In this document: positions 1 to 8,837 of the stretch, piece after piece
Layout: each line of letters starts with the position of its first letter
How positions within the stretch are numbered: position 1 is the stretch's first letter
Notes under the pieces: model-generated
Database searches by the model: none
What the model was told of the DNA's origin: nothing
Seen by the model: only the letters and a program-made list of their open reading frames with translations
From: Pseudomonas vlassakiae
GTDB lineage: Bacteria; Pseudomonadota; Gammaproteobacteria; Pseudomonadales; Pseudomonadaceae
Assembly (NCBI RefSeq): GCF_014269035.2
Contig: NZ_JABWRP020000028.1
Coordinates: 1 to 51,510, forward strand
Reading direction: 5' to 3'
DNA: 51,510 nt
Translations under genes and position numbers: made by a program

Positions 1-111
1 GGGTTTCTTTTTGGTTGGCATACATGCACCTCTTACTCATGTTATGCCCGAACACAAAATTTCTGACACCCTCGAGGTCGATGGCTCTGGGGTATCTGTC
101 TTGCGTTTTTT

Positions 112-148
112 GGTGTTGCAGAAATCGAGCGCCGCCCGGGCCCTTGAG
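112..148. repeat. REP element fragment abutting the RAYT gene
   Basis: The bases here carry the core GAAATCGAGCGCCGC followed by a CG-rich half. They match the outer half of the fuller REP copies at 29891-29950 and 30047-30106. The fragment starts within a few bases of the transposase stop codon, as expected for a RAYT gene flanked by its own REP family. Bases 1-111 show nothing I can name. Confidence 0.6.
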
Positions 149-149
149 T

Positions 150-605
150 TCAGATCCAGATTGCATCCCAATGCGGATAGTCACCGATTCTGTTCACCAG
201 TCCTGCTCTTCTTGGATTGGCAACTATGTACCTTGCGGCCTTGACCACATCTTCCTCCCTGCGCAGCGCGCGGTCGTGATAGCCGGCTTGCCAGACAGGG
301 GCTGTCGGGGTTCCAGCCTTTCGCAAGCTGTGGCTCGACCTTGCTTTGAAGCGGCGCATCAGGGTGCTCAGGGTTATCTCTTTGAGTTCGTTCAGCCAAT
401 GTACATGGTCAGGCATTACGACCCAGGCGATTGAAAGGCAGTTGTTCTCCTGCTCTGCCATGCGCAGGTGGCGAATCACGATGCGAGCGTACTGGAAATT
501 CAGGAACAGCGGGTGGCGATCCTGGGTTACGGTTGTGAGCACATAGAGCCTTCCGGGTTCTGAGCACCTGCCGCGCCGTAGCAGGCAACCTTTTGGTGGG
601 TGCAT
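150..605 (-). CDS. REP-associated tyrosine transposase (RAYT, Y1/HUH family)
   Basis: A 151-residue single-domain Y1 transposase of the type that processes REP elements in pseudomonads. The HUH metal site is visible as MPDHVHWL near residue 65, and the likely catalytic tyrosine lies in the segment ARYIVANPRRAGL near residue 127. A good ribosome site (GGAGG, 611-615) precedes the ATG. A REP fragment lies directly after the stop and a full REP lies about 120-205 bases upstream, so the gene sits inside its own repeat family. RAYTs are normally single-copy and domesticated; they act on single-stranded REP DNA rather than as self-mobile insertion sequences. The length is normal for the family and no frameshift is seen. 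Confidence 0.9.
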   Translation of the reverse strand: MHPPKGCLLRRGRCSEPGRLYVLTTVTQDRHPLFLNFQYARIVIRHLRMAEQENNCLSIAWVVMPDHVHWLNELKEITLSTLMRRFKARSSHSLRKAGTPTAPVWQAGYHDRALRREEDVVKAARYIVANPRRAGLVNRIGDYPHWDAIWI

Positions 606-724
606 GATGATCCTCCATGAACATGCGATTCCCGTCTCAGCCTAGAATTGCCAGCAATAGGTGCCAGGACAATAGGTTTGCAGATGTGTCGCCGAACTCA
701 CGCCATGCGTTAAGGCAGGCGGCC

Positions 725-813
725 CTGGCGTAACAGGTTCGGCACGTTGCAACAAATGTGGGAGCGGATTTATCCGCGATGCGCCGCGCCGGGCGGCGCT
801 CGATCTCACAGGC
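725..813 (+). repeat. Full REP element with extended flanking homology
   Basis: The core contains the hairpin GCGGATTTATCCGC and a second GC-rich stem (GCGCCGCG...CGGCGC), ending in CTCGATCT. The same ~88-base stretch recurs at 30023-30110, including about 25 bases before the hairpin (TGGCGTAACAGGTTCGG against TGGCGTTACAGGTTCGG). The rest of the gene-free gap 606-978 holds the sigma-54 promoter described separately and a C-rich stretch (841-900) in which I see no gene. Confidence 0.85.
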
Positions 814-923
814 GCAATCCCTCTACCGGCGAACACTGTTGCCCCCCAAACACCCCCCAAACATTTTGCCCTCACCCCAGCACCCAGCCCCCACCAAACC
901 CCAACAAAATCAACCCCTTGAAC

Positions 924-940
924 CCGGCACAACTCCTGCA
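924..940 (+). promoter_or_regulatory. Sigma-54 (-24/-12) promoter of the ABC importer operon
   Basis: The sequence CCGGCAC-AACTC-CTGCA fits the RpoN consensus TGGCAC-N5-TTGCA, with GG at 926-927, exactly ten bases, then GC at 938-939. Transcription would start near 951, 28 bases before the TTG start of the binding-protein gene. The bEBP encoded in the convergent cluster (SfnR) is the obvious candidate activator. This is a motif-based call; spacing is exact but the first base differs from consensus. Confidence 0.65.
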
Positions 941-978
941 ACAGGCCTCCCATAGCCCAGTCCCCCGCAGGAGCGCCC

Positions 979-2613
979 TTGAACATTCCCATTCTCCCCC
1001 TGATCCCGCTCTGCACTGCACTGGTCTTGCTCGGCTGCGAAAAAGGCGAGCAGCACAGTGCGCACAGCACCACGCCGCAACCGGGCGGCACCCTGGTCTA
1101 CGCCACCGACCGCGAACCCACCTGCCTCGACCCGCATGTGGCCGGCGACATGCCTCAGGTGTTTGTCGCCCAGCAATACCTCGACTCACTGGTGTCGATG
1201 GACAGCAATGGCCAGATCGGCCCCTGGCTAGCGACAAGCTGGGAAGTCTCCCCGGATGGCCTGCGCTACACCTTCCACCTGCGCCGCGACGTGCATTTCA
1301 CCGACGGCACCCCCTTCAATGCCGAAGCGGTCAAGGCCAACCTCGACCACATGGCCAACCCCAAGACCCAGTCCAGCACCGCCGGTGGCTATATCCGCCA
1401 GTACCGCGGCACCCAGGTGCTCGACGCCTACACCGCCGAGGTCACCCTGGCGACGCCTTACGCGGCCTTCCTCGAAGTGCTGGCCCAGGGCTTCCTCGGC
1501 ATCCAGTCGCCCACCGCGCTGCTGCGCAGCCGCGACCAGAACTGCGAAAGCCCGGTTGGCAGCGGGCCGTTCAAGGTGGTGCGCTGGGACCGGCAGAACC
1601 AGGTGGAGCTGGTGCGCAACCCGGACTACAACTGGGCACCGCCGACGGCGCAGCATCAAGGCCCGGCGTACCTGGAGCGCATTGTCTGGAAGTTCATCCA
1701 GGAACCGTCGGTGCGCTTCGCATCCCTGCAGGCCGGTGAGGTCGACGTGATCGAGGCGCTGCCGCCAGAGTCGCACGAAGCGGCTCGGCGCAACCCGGAC
1801 GTGGACTTGATCATTGCCCAGCGACCGGGCAACCCCACCAATGGCACCTTCAACCTGCGCCGTGCGCCCTTCGACGACATCCGCGTGCGCGAGGCCTTCG
1901 TGCGCAGCGCCGATGTCGAGGGTGCGCTCAAGAGCGTGTATTTCGGCGAGTTCCCCCGCGCTGGTGGCCCGCTGAGCATCGCCACGCCGTTCTACAGCGG
2001 CGACTTCGAACACAGCCAGGACTACGATCCGGCCCGTGCCGCCAAGCTGCTCGATGAAGCCGGCTGGACCGCACGCGACAGCGAGGGCTACCGCACGAAG
2101 AACGGCCAGCGCCTGCGCGCCGTGGTGCTGATCGGCGCCCGTACGCCACCTTCGGAACTGACCTTGTGGGAACAGGTCCAGGCTACCACCCGACAAGCTG
2201 GCCTGGAGCTGGTGCTCGACCAGATGAGCGACGCCCAGGTCACGGCTCGCCAGGCGGCCTGGGACTACGACATCCGCGTCGGCTACTGGAACACCAACAC
2301 CCCCGATGTGCTGCGCATCATCTTCACCACCGCGTTCGTGCAGCCGGCCGGGGTCGGCGGCTATCACCAGAACTCCTCGGGTTACGCCGACCCCGGCTAT
2401 GACGCCCTGCTCGACAGTGCCCTGGCCACCCAGGACCCCGTGCTGCGCCGCCAGCGCTATCAGCAGGCGCAGCAACAGGCCGCCGCGCAGTACCTGCAAC
2501 TCACCACCTACCCGCAAAGCACACGCCTGGGTATCTACAAGACCGCCCACGGCGTGCGCCTGGAGCCTTCCTTGGCAGTGACCTACCTGTATGACGCATG
2601 GGTGAGCAAATGA
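979..2613 (+). CDS. ABC transporter substrate-binding lipoprotein, dipeptide/nickel family (SBP_bac_5)
   Basis: A 544-residue periplasmic binding protein. The N-terminus is a lipoprotein signal (hydrophobic run, then the lipobox LLGC with Cys at about residue 20), so it should be membrane-anchored in the periplasm. Family signs include GGTLVYATDREP at the mature start, the region ATSWEVSPDGLRYTFHLRRD, and the late lobe with YDPARAAKLLDEAGW. The start is TTG, chosen because AGGAG (968-972) lies seven bases ahead and it opens directly into the signal peptide. It heads an operon with two permeases and a double ATPase through 4-base ATGA overlaps. Substrate is not visible; the linked flavin monooxygenase and sfn genes suggest an organosulfur compound (inference). 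Confidence 0.88.
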   Translation: MNIPILPLIPLCTALVLLGCEKGEQHSAHSTTPQPGGTLVYATDREPTCLDPHVAGDMPQVFVAQQYLDSLVSMDSNGQIGPWLATSWEVSPDGLRYTFHLRRDVHFTDGTPFNAEAVKANLDHMANPKTQSSTAGGYIRQYRGTQVLDAYTAEVTLATPYAAFLEVLAQGFLGIQSPTALLRSRDQNCESPVGSGPFKVVRWDRQNQVELVRNPDYNWAPPTAQHQGPAYLERIVWKFIQEPSVRFASLQAGEVDVIEALPPESHEAARRNPDVDLIIAQRPGNPTNGTFNLRRAPFDDIRVREAFVRSADVEGALKSVYFGEFPRAGGPLSIATPFYSGDFEHSQDYDPARAAKLLDEAGWTARDSEGYRTKNGQRLRAVVLIGARTPPSELTLWEQVQATTRQAGLELVLDQMSDAQVTARQAAWDYDIRVGYWNTNTPDVLRIIFTTAFVQPAGVGGYHQNSSGYADPGYDALLDSALATQDPVLRRQRYQQAQQQAAAQYLQLTTYPQSTRLGIYKTAHGVRLEPSLAVTYLYDAWVSK

Positions 2614-3596
2614 CTACGACGACACATGCAGTGACCGACCCGCGCCGCGAGCGCCTGGCCGCCCTGGGCCGGCGCGCTGCCATCCGCCTGGGCGGCGGTG
2701 CGCTGGTGCTGTGGGCGGTGGCCACCCTGACGTTCTTTGCCCTGCGCCTGATGCCGGGCGACCCGGTGCTGGCGATTCTCGGCGGCCCCAGCGCCAACCC
2801 GACGCCCGAAGCGATCGAGGCCGCCCGCGTGGAGTTCGGCCTCGACCAACCGCTGGCCGTGCAGTACCTGCTTTACCTGGGGCGATTGTTGCAAGGCGAC
2901 CTCGGCGTGTCGTACTCGCAGCACTTGCCGGTCACCCGCGTGCTGGCCGAGCAGGGCGGGGCGACACTGGAATTGACCATCGCGGCGTTGGCGCTGGCCT
3001 GGCTGCTGGTCCTGCTGCTGACGGTGGTCACTGCCGGGCGGGGCAGGCTGGTGGGCGGCATCGCCTCGCTGGCCGAAACCCTCAGCGCAGCCTTGCCGCA
3101 CTTCTGGCTCGGCGTGGTGCTGTTGGCGGTGTTCGCCTTCGGCTTGCGCTGGTTCCCGCCCGCAGGCAGCGACAGCTTTGCCAGCCTGGTGCTGCCGGCG
3201 TTCTCGCTGGCGATTCCGTTGGCCGGTTTCATTGCCCAAGTCACCCGCGAATCCCTTGAACTGACCCTCGAGCAACCCTTCGTGCTCACGGCCCGCACAC
3301 GGGGCCTCAGCGACCTGGCCGTGCGTTTCCGTCACGCCTTGCGCCATGCCTTGCTGCCAGGCGTTTCGCTGTCGGGCTGGGCCATCGGCGCGCTGATCAG
3401 CGGTGCGGTGGTGTGCGAGGTGATCTTTTCGCGCAAAGGCATCGGCCGTCAGCTGTACCAGGCGGTGCAGGCCCAGGACATGCCCTTGGTGATTGGCGTC
3501 AGCCTGGTAGTAGCGGCTGGCTATGTACTGGCGAACATTCTGGTCGACCTGCTGTACCAGTGGATCGACCCACGGCAACAGGAGGCCGCAGCATGA
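2610..3596 (+). CDS. ABC transporter permease, DppB/GsiC type
   Basis: A 328-residue inner-membrane permease of the dipeptide/oligopeptide class. It has an N-terminal membrane segment (LVLWAVATLTFFALRLMPGDP, the usual DppB beginning with RLMPGDP), five more hydrophobic segments and the EAA-loop region around TRESLELTLEQPFVLTARTRGLS. I chose the ATG at 2610, which overlaps the previous stop as ATGA in the same way as the next two genes; an in-frame ATG at 2598 would add four residues but has no ribosome site. It partners the following permease and the double ATPase. Confidence 0.9.
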   Translation: MTTTTHAVTDPRRERLAALGRRAAIRLGGGALVLWAVATLTFFALRLMPGDPVLAILGGPSANPTPEAIEAARVEFGLDQPLAVQYLLYLGRLLQGDLGVSYSQHLPVTRVLAEQGGATLELTIAALALAWLLVLLLTVVTAGRGRLVGGIASLAETLSAALPHFWLGVVLLAVFAFGLRWFPPAGSDSFASLVLPAFSLAIPLAGFIAQVTRESLELTLEQPFVLTARTRGLSDLAVRFRHALRHALLPGVSLSGWAIGALISGAVVCEVIFSRKGIGRQLYQAVQAQDMPLVIGVSLVVAAGYVLANILVDLLYQWIDPRQQEAAA

Positions 3597-4456
3597 CAGA
3601 CCTGACCCTTGACCGTGCGCTTGCGCCATTGCGCCGGCAACGCCAGCTGCAGCTGCCGCCGTTGGGTGCCAGCCTGGCGCTGCTGTTCCTGTTCGCACTG
3701 GTGCTGGCGGCGCTGCTGCCGGGGCTGTTCACCGCTATCGACCCACTGGCCATCGTCCCGCGTGAGGCTTTTCAGCCACCCAGCTGGACACACTGGCTGG
3801 GCACCGACCAGTCGGGACGCGACATCTTTGCGCGGATCATTCACGGTGCGCGGCAAAGCCTGTTGATTGGCGTGGCGGCCACGGCCATCTCCATGGCCAT
3901 CGCCATTGCCCTCGGTTTGCTCGGGGGCCTTGGCGGTGCCCGTGTCGACCGTGCGGTGGGCTGGATGCTGGAAGTGCTGTTCGCCTTCCCCAGCCTGGTC
4001 CTGGCGCTGCTGTTCGTGGCGGTGTTCGGCAGCGGCGTCGGCCCGCTGATTGTCGCGACCGGGCTGGGCGGTGCGCCGGGATATGCGCGCATGGTCCGTG
4101 GCCAGGTGCTGGCGGTGCGCAATGCCGGCTACATCGAGGCGGCGCGGGCGTTGGGGCATCCGACGTCGCGCATCGTGCTGCGTCAACTGCTGCCCAACGC
4201 CATGCGGCCGCTGGTGGTGACGCTGACCATGGGCGTCGGCCAGGCCATCGTCTGGGCCTCGGCGCTGAGCTTCCTTGGCTTGGGTGCCCGGCCTCCGGCG
4301 CCGGAGTGGGGCACCATGTTGTCCATGGGGCGTGACTTCATCGCCAACGCCTGGTGGCTGACCTTCTTCCCCGGCCTGTTCATCGTCCTCACCACCTTGG
4401 CCACGACCGTGACTGGCCGCTACATCCAACAACGTCTGGAGGGCCGCCTGCCATGA
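3593..4456 (+). CDS. ABC transporter permease, DppC/GsiD type
   Basis: A 287-residue second permease of the same importer. The signature HWLGTDQSGRDIFARIIHGARQSL near residues 65-85 is typical of DppC-type subunits, followed by the EAA loop (YIEAARALGHPTSRIVLRQLLPNAMRPL) and SFLGLGARPPAPEWGTML near the end. The ATG overlaps the upstream stop (ATGA), and AGGAGG at 3581-3586 supports it. An in-frame upstream ATG at 3413 lies deep inside the previous gene and is not used. Confidence 0.92.
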   Translation: MTDLTLDRALAPLRRQRQLQLPPLGASLALLFLFALVLAALLPGLFTAIDPLAIVPREAFQPPSWTHWLGTDQSGRDIFARIIHGARQSLLIGVAATAISMAIAIALGLLGGLGGARVDRAVGWMLEVLFAFPSLVLALLFVAVFGSGVGPLIVATGLGGAPGYARMVRGQVLAVRNAGYIEAARALGHPTSRIVLRQLLPNAMRPLVVTLTMGVGQAIVWASALSFLGLGARPPAPEWGTMLSMGRDFIANAWWLTFFPGLFIVLTTLATTVTGRYIQQRLEGRLP

Positions 4457-6165
4457 GCGACAAGACCTTGATCGTCGAAGGCCTGAACGTGGCTTTCGAG
4501 GGCCGCAGTGTGGTGCGCGACCTGTCCTTTACCTTGGCGCCGGGCCGGTGCGTGGCGCTGGTGGGCGAGTCGGGATCGGGCAAGAGCGTCAGCGCCCGCA
4601 GCCTGGTTGGCCTGGCTGGCGCCAAGGCCCAGGTCAGCGCCCGGCAACTGAGCTTTGCCGGGCATGGCCTGCTCGACCTGAGCGAACGCCAGTGGCGTGA
4701 GGTACGTGGCAAGGACATCGGCTTCGTGCTGCAAGATGCCTTGGTGTCACTCGACCCACTGCGCCCGGTGGGCAAGGAAATCCTTGAGGTGCTGCAGACA
4801 CACCAGTATGGCGACCGCCAATCGCGTGCGGCGCGTGTGCATGAGCTGCTCGAGCGGGTTGGCGTGCCGGACGTCGAGTTGCGCGCCCGGCAGCGCCCCG
4901 GAGAGCTGTCCGGTGGCCTCCGGCAGCGTGCGCTGATTGCCAGTGCCCTGGCCCTGGACCCTGCGCTGGTGATCGCCGACGAGCCGACCACTGCGCTGGA
5001 TGCCACGGTGCAGGCGCAGATCCTTGAGGTGTTCCAGCAGATCAAGGCGCGTGGCGCCTCATTACTGATCATCAGCCACGACCTGGCGGTGGTCGCGCAG
5101 CTAGCTGATGAGGTGGTGGTGCTGCGCCATGGCGAAGTGGTGGAGCAGGGGCCGATGCAGCAGGTGTTGCGCCAGCCTCGGCATCCCTACACCCAAGCCT
5201 TGCTGGCGGCGGTGCCGGCCGAGCATCCGCGTGGGAGCCGGTTGTCGCCGGAGCGTGCAGGTGTGCGCCGCGAGCCACGGGCACATGCGCACCGCGACGT
5301 GCTGCTCGAAGGCCGTGGCTTGGGCAAGCGCTACCTCGGCCCGGACGGCCTGTTGCGCCAAGTGGTGCAGGGCGTCGACTTCACCCTGCGCGCCGGGCGC
5401 ACCTTGGGCATCGTTGGCGAGTCCGGCTCGGGCAAGACCACCGTGGCACGCATCGCCCTTGGCCTGTTGCAGCCCGACCAGGGCGAGGTGCTGTATCGCG
5501 GCCAGCCGTGGAACCGCCCGGCCGATGGCGTGAGCGAAGCGCTGCGCCGGCCATTGCGCCGCGACATCAGCGTGATTTACCAGGACCCGCTGGGTTCGTT
5601 CGACCCGCGCTGGAGCGTCGCGCAGATTCTCGATGACGCCTTGCGGGTGGCCGGTATCGAAGCGGCGGCCCGGCCGGCGCGGATCGCCGTGCTGCTCGAC
5701 CAGGTGCGTTTGCCGGCGGACCTCGCCCGACGCCGGCCACTGCAGCTGTCCGGTGGCCAGCGTCAGCGGGTGGCGATTGCCAGAGCCATTGCCAGCGAAC
5801 CGAAGGTGATCCTCTGTGACGAGCCGGTTTCGGCGCTGGATGTTTCAGTGCAGGCCCAGGTGCTCGACCTGCTGGCGGATCTGCAGGACGAGCTGGGCCT
5901 GGCCTACCTGTTCATTTCCCACGACCTGGGGGTGATCCGCCATGTCAGTGACGACGTGTTGGTGATGCGCCATGGCCAGGTGGTGGAGCAGGCGCCGGTC
6001 GAAGTGCTGTTCGAGCGCCCGGCCCATGCGTACACCCAACGGTTGCTCGGCGCAGTGCCGCGCCTGCCCGGTAGCGGCGCCGATCTGGTGGTGCCGCCAC
6101 TGGACCTCGAACACGAGGCCTTCGACCTGTTCGACGAAACCCGACTCTGGAAAATCGCCATCTAA
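4453..6165 (+). CDS. Dual ATP-binding subunit of dipeptide-family ABC importer (GsiA/YejF-like)
   Basis: A 570-residue fusion of two ABC ATPases that energises the importer from the cytoplasmic side. The N-terminal half has Walker A GESGSGKS (about residue 39), signature LSGGLRQR and Walker B LVIADEPTTALD. The C-terminal half has Walker A GESGSGKTT, signature LSGGQRQRVAIARAI and Walker B VILCDEPVSALDVS, followed by the switch histidine in FISHDLGVI. Both sites look intact except that the first signature has GLRQR instead of GQRQR. The start overlaps the permease stop as ATGA. Family members with this fused layout import glutathione or peptides. Confidence 0.92.
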   Translation: MSDKTLIVEGLNVAFEGRSVVRDLSFTLAPGRCVALVGESGSGKSVSARSLVGLAGAKAQVSARQLSFAGHGLLDLSERQWREVRGKDIGFVLQDALVSLDPLRPVGKEILEVLQTHQYGDRQSRAARVHELLERVGVPDVELRARQRPGELSGGLRQRALIASALALDPALVIADEPTTALDATVQAQILEVFQQIKARGASLLIISHDLAVVAQLADEVVVLRHGEVVEQGPMQQVLRQPRHPYTQALLAAVPAEHPRGSRLSPERAGVRREPRAHAHRDVLLEGRGLGKRYLGPDGLLRQVVQGVDFTLRAGRTLGIVGESGSGKTTVARIALGLLQPDQGEVLYRGQPWNRPADGVSEALRRPLRRDISVIYQDPLGSFDPRWSVAQILDDALRVAGIEAAARPARIAVLLDQVRLPADLARRRPLQLSGGQRQRVAIARAIASEPKVILCDEPVSALDVSVQAQVLDLLADLQDELGLAYLFISHDLGVIRHVSDDVLVMRHGQVVEQAPVEVLFERPAHAYTQRLLGAVPRLPGSGADLVVPPLDLEHEAFDLFDETRLWKIAI

Positions 6166-6176
6166 AGGACTGAACC

Positions 6177-7388
6177 ATGACCACTTTCCAACGTTTCCCA
6201 ACCCAGGCTCCGGCGACCAATGTTGCGCAGCTGAAGGCGCGCATCCTTGCCCTGTTGCCCGGCATCGGCGCAGGCGCCGCAGAGCGCGAACGCGAGCGCC
6301 AGCTGCCTCATGAAGCCATCGCCCAGCTCGCGGCAGCCGGGCTCTACACCGTGCGGATCCCGACCCGGTACGGCGGCCCCGGTGGCAGTGTCAGCGATGT
6401 CATCGAACTGCTGCTGCAGATCGCCTCGGTCGACTCCAACGTCGCCCAGGCCCTGCGGCCGGGCTTTGCCTTTGTCGAAGGCCTGCTGGCCGCCCAGGGC
6501 GAGGGTGCCGAGCAGGAGCGCGAGCGCTGGTTTGCCCGTTACCTGCAAGGCGCCGTGATCGGCAATGCCGGCTGGGAACTGGGCGGCGCCAATGGCTCCA
6601 TTGCGGCACGCCTGGTCCGCGAGGGCGATCACTGGCGCGCCAACGGCAGCAAGTTCTACAGCACCGGCGCATTGTTCGCCGACTACGTCAGTGCGGTGGC
6701 GCTGGATGAAGACGAACAACCGGTGTCGTTCATCCTGCCGCGTGACCGCGAGGGCCTGGAGCTGGTCGATGATTTCGATGCCATGGGCCAGCGCCTGACC
6801 GCCAGCGGTACCACGCACTTGCGCAATGTGCGGGTCGAGGCCAGCGAGATTCGCACGCGCACCGTCGAGGAGGGCAAGCGCACCGTGGTCACGCCGTTTC
6901 TGCAGTTGTTTCTCGGCACCGTGCTGGCCGGCATCGCCCGCAACGCGCTGGATGACGCCACGCGCTTCGCCCGCGAGCATGCCCGGCCAATCAAGCACAG
7001 CACGGCCAGCCGTTCGGTGGATGACCCCTACGTGGAACTGTCGGTCGGCGATATTGCCGCCCGCGCCTATGGCGCCGAGGCGCTGGTACTCAAGGCCGCA
7101 GGGACGATCGACAGGGCCTGGGCCGCGCAGCTGGACGAAGCGGCCGTGGAGCAGGCCGCCATCGAGGTGGCGCAAACCCAGTACCTGGTCGCCGAGCTGG
7201 CGCTCAAGGCGGCGCAAACCCTGTTCGATGTCGGGGGGGCCTCCACCACCGGCCGCCAGCACAACCTTGACCGGCACTGGCGCAACGCACGTACCGTGGC
7301 CAACCACAACCCGCGCCAGTGGAAGGCCGCGGTGGTCGGTGCCTGGCAGCTCAAAGGTACCCGGCCACCTGTGTCGGGGCTGTTTTGA
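6177..7388 (+). CDS. SfnB/DszC-type acyl-CoA-dehydrogenase-fold flavin monooxygenase
   Basis: A 403-residue protein of the acyl-CoA dehydrogenase fold in the branch that contains SfnB, SfnC and DszC, which use reduced FMN to oxidise sulfur compounds. Visible features are the N-terminal helical domain (LPHEAIAQLAAAGLYTVRIPTRYGG), the middle beta domain (GANGSIAARLVREGDHWRANGSKFYSTG) and the C-terminal segment FDVGGASTTGRQHNLDRHWRNARTV. The last resembles DszC, and the acyl-CoA dehydrogenase catalytic YEGTN motif is absent. It follows the ABC genes by 11 bases behind a purine-rich ribosome site (AAAGGA). It would need an FMN reductase, and SfnE is encoded nearby. Its substrate cannot be read from sequence. 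Confidence 0.82.
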   Translation: MTTFQRFPTQAPATNVAQLKARILALLPGIGAGAAERERERQLPHEAIAQLAAAGLYTVRIPTRYGGPGGSVSDVIELLLQIASVDSNVAQALRPGFAFVEGLLAAQGEGAEQERERWFARYLQGAVIGNAGWELGGANGSIAARLVREGDHWRANGSKFYSTGALFADYVSAVALDEDEQPVSFILPRDREGLELVDDFDAMGQRLTASGTTHLRNVRVEASEIRTRTVEEGKRTVVTPFLQLFLGTVLAGIARNALDDATRFAREHARPIKHSTASRSVDDPYVELSVGDIAARAYGAEALVLKAAGTIDRAWAAQLDEAAVEQAAIEVAQTQYLVAELALKAAQTLFDVGGASTTGRQHNLDRHWRNARTVANHNPRQWKAAVVGAWQLKGTRPPVSGLF

Positions 7389-8767
7389 CCGCCCAGCCGG
7401 CCTTGCTGGCCGGCCATCTGCAAAGCCCCAAGGTGCCGGTGATCATTGGCGCTGCGCTGTTCATGGAACTGCTCGACAGCACGGCGGTGATGACTGCCTT
7501 GCCGCAGATGGCCGCCGACTTCGGTGAACCCGGGCTGCGCATGAACCTGGTGGTCTCGCTGTACATGCTCGCCCTGGCCCTGTGCGTGCCGGTCAGTGGT
7601 TGGGCTGCCGAACGCTTTCGCCCACGCCAGGTGATGTTGCTGGCGATGGGCTTGTTCACCGCCGCCTCGCTGGCCTGCGCCCCGGCCGAGACGCTCTGGC
7701 AGCTGTGCCTGGGGCGCATGCTGCAGGGGGCGGCGGGGGCGTTGATGACCCCAGTGGGGCAGGTGATCATCCTGCGCTGGTCTAGCCGCGAACAGTTGCT
7801 GCAAGCCATGTCCTGGCTGGCCTTGCCGGCCTTGGTTGGGCCCTTGATCGGGCCACTGCTCGGCGGGTTGCTGGTGACGCTGCTGTCGTGGCACTGGATC
7901 TTCCTGGTCAACCTGCCGATCTGCCTGGTCGGCTGCTGGCTGGTCCTGCGTCATGTGCCGGACTATCCGGCACGGCCGGTCCCTGCGCTGGATGGGCGCG
8001 GCCTGCTGCTCAGTGGTGGCGCCTTGGCCATGCTGGTGTTCGGCCTGGAGTCGCTCGGGCTGGGGCAATTGCCATGGGCCTGGGCGCTGGTGCTGGTTGC
8101 CGGTGGCGTTGCCTGTGCCTTCGGTTACCTGCTGCACGCTCGGCGGCACCCCAGCCCGCTGGTCGATCTGTCGCTGTTGCGCCTGCGCAGTTTTGGCGTG
8201 GCCCAGGCCGGTGGCGGGCTGTTTCGCCTCGGTTCGGCGGCGCAACCCTTCCTGATCGTGCTGCTGTTGCAGAACTGCCTGGGCATGAGCCCGCTTGCCG
8301 CCGGATGGCTGGTGGTCAGCGGTGGGGTGGGGGCGCTGTTGATGAAGCTGCTGGCTGTGCCGTTGGTGCGGCGCTACGGCTATCGACAGGTGCTCAGTTG
8401 CAACGCCGCGCTCAGCGCTGCGGGAATTGCCCTGTGTGCCAGCTTCGATGGCGACACCGCGGTCTGGTTGATGGCGGTGGTGTTGTTCGCGGCGGGACTG
8501 GTGCGCTCACTGCAGTTCTCGACCTTGGGGGCTGCCAGCTATCAGGATGTGCCCGGGGAACGCTCGGCGGCGGCCAGCTCGCTGTCGGCGATGTCGGTGC
8601 AACTGACCATGGCCATGTCGGTGAGCCTGGCCGGGGTGATGCTGGGGCTGTTGGCCGGGCTGGACGGGCGCAGTGAAACGTCGGTGGCCGACATTGCTAC
8701 GGTGATGCTGCTGTGTGCTGGAGTGTGTGGGGCGTCCGGGTTGGTGTTCCGGCGATTGGCGAGTTGA
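7385..8767 (+). CDS. MFS transporter, DHA2-like
   Basis: A ~460-residue major facilitator protein with about 14 hydrophobic segments. The first helix carries MELLDSTAVMTALPQMA, the DHA2-type LDxTxVxxALP motif, and motif C-like glycines lie in LVGPLIGPLLGGLLV. I start it at the TTG at 7385, which overlaps the monooxygenase stop (TTGA); an upstream in-frame ATG would lie inside the previous gene. Being last in an uptake and oxidation operon, it may export a product or import a second substrate (inference). The start codon is the least certain part. Confidence 0.82.
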   Translation: MTAQPALLAGHLQSPKVPVIIGAALFMELLDSTAVMTALPQMAADFGEPGLRMNLVVSLYMLALALCVPVSGWAAERFRPRQVMLLAMGLFTAASLACAPAETLWQLCLGRMLQGAAGALMTPVGQVIILRWSSREQLLQAMSWLALPALVGPLIGPLLGGLLVTLLSWHWIFLVNLPICLVGCWLVLRHVPDYPARPVPALDGRGLLLSGGALAMLVFGLESLGLGQLPWAWALVLVAGGVACAFGYLLHARRHPSPLVDLSLLRLRSFGVAQAGGGLFRLGSAAQPFLIVLLLQNCLGMSPLAAGWLVVSGGVGALLMKLLAVPLVRRYGYRQVLSCNAALSAAGIALCASFDGDTAVWLMAVVLFAAGLVRSLQFSTLGAASYQDVPGERSAAASSLSAMSVQLTMAMSVSLAGVMLGLLAGLDGRSETSVADIATVMLLCAGVCGASGLVFRRLAS

Positions 8768-8777
8768 TTGTTGTGTT

Positions 8778-8827
8778 GCCTGCACTGGCCTCTTGGCGGG
8801 TAAACCCGCGAAGCGGCCAGTCCAGGC
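8778..8827. terminator. REP-type hairpin between convergent operons
   Basis: The inverted repeat GCCTGCACTGGCC...GGCCAGTCCAGGC encloses an inner stem GCGGGTAAACCCGC. It matches the second REP family seen at 46757-46810 (TTCGCGGG-TTTA-CCCGCGAA). It sits between the MFS stop and the sfnR stop, where it can serve as a two-way terminator. Confidence 0.65.
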
Positions 8828-8837
8828 TATGCAGACC

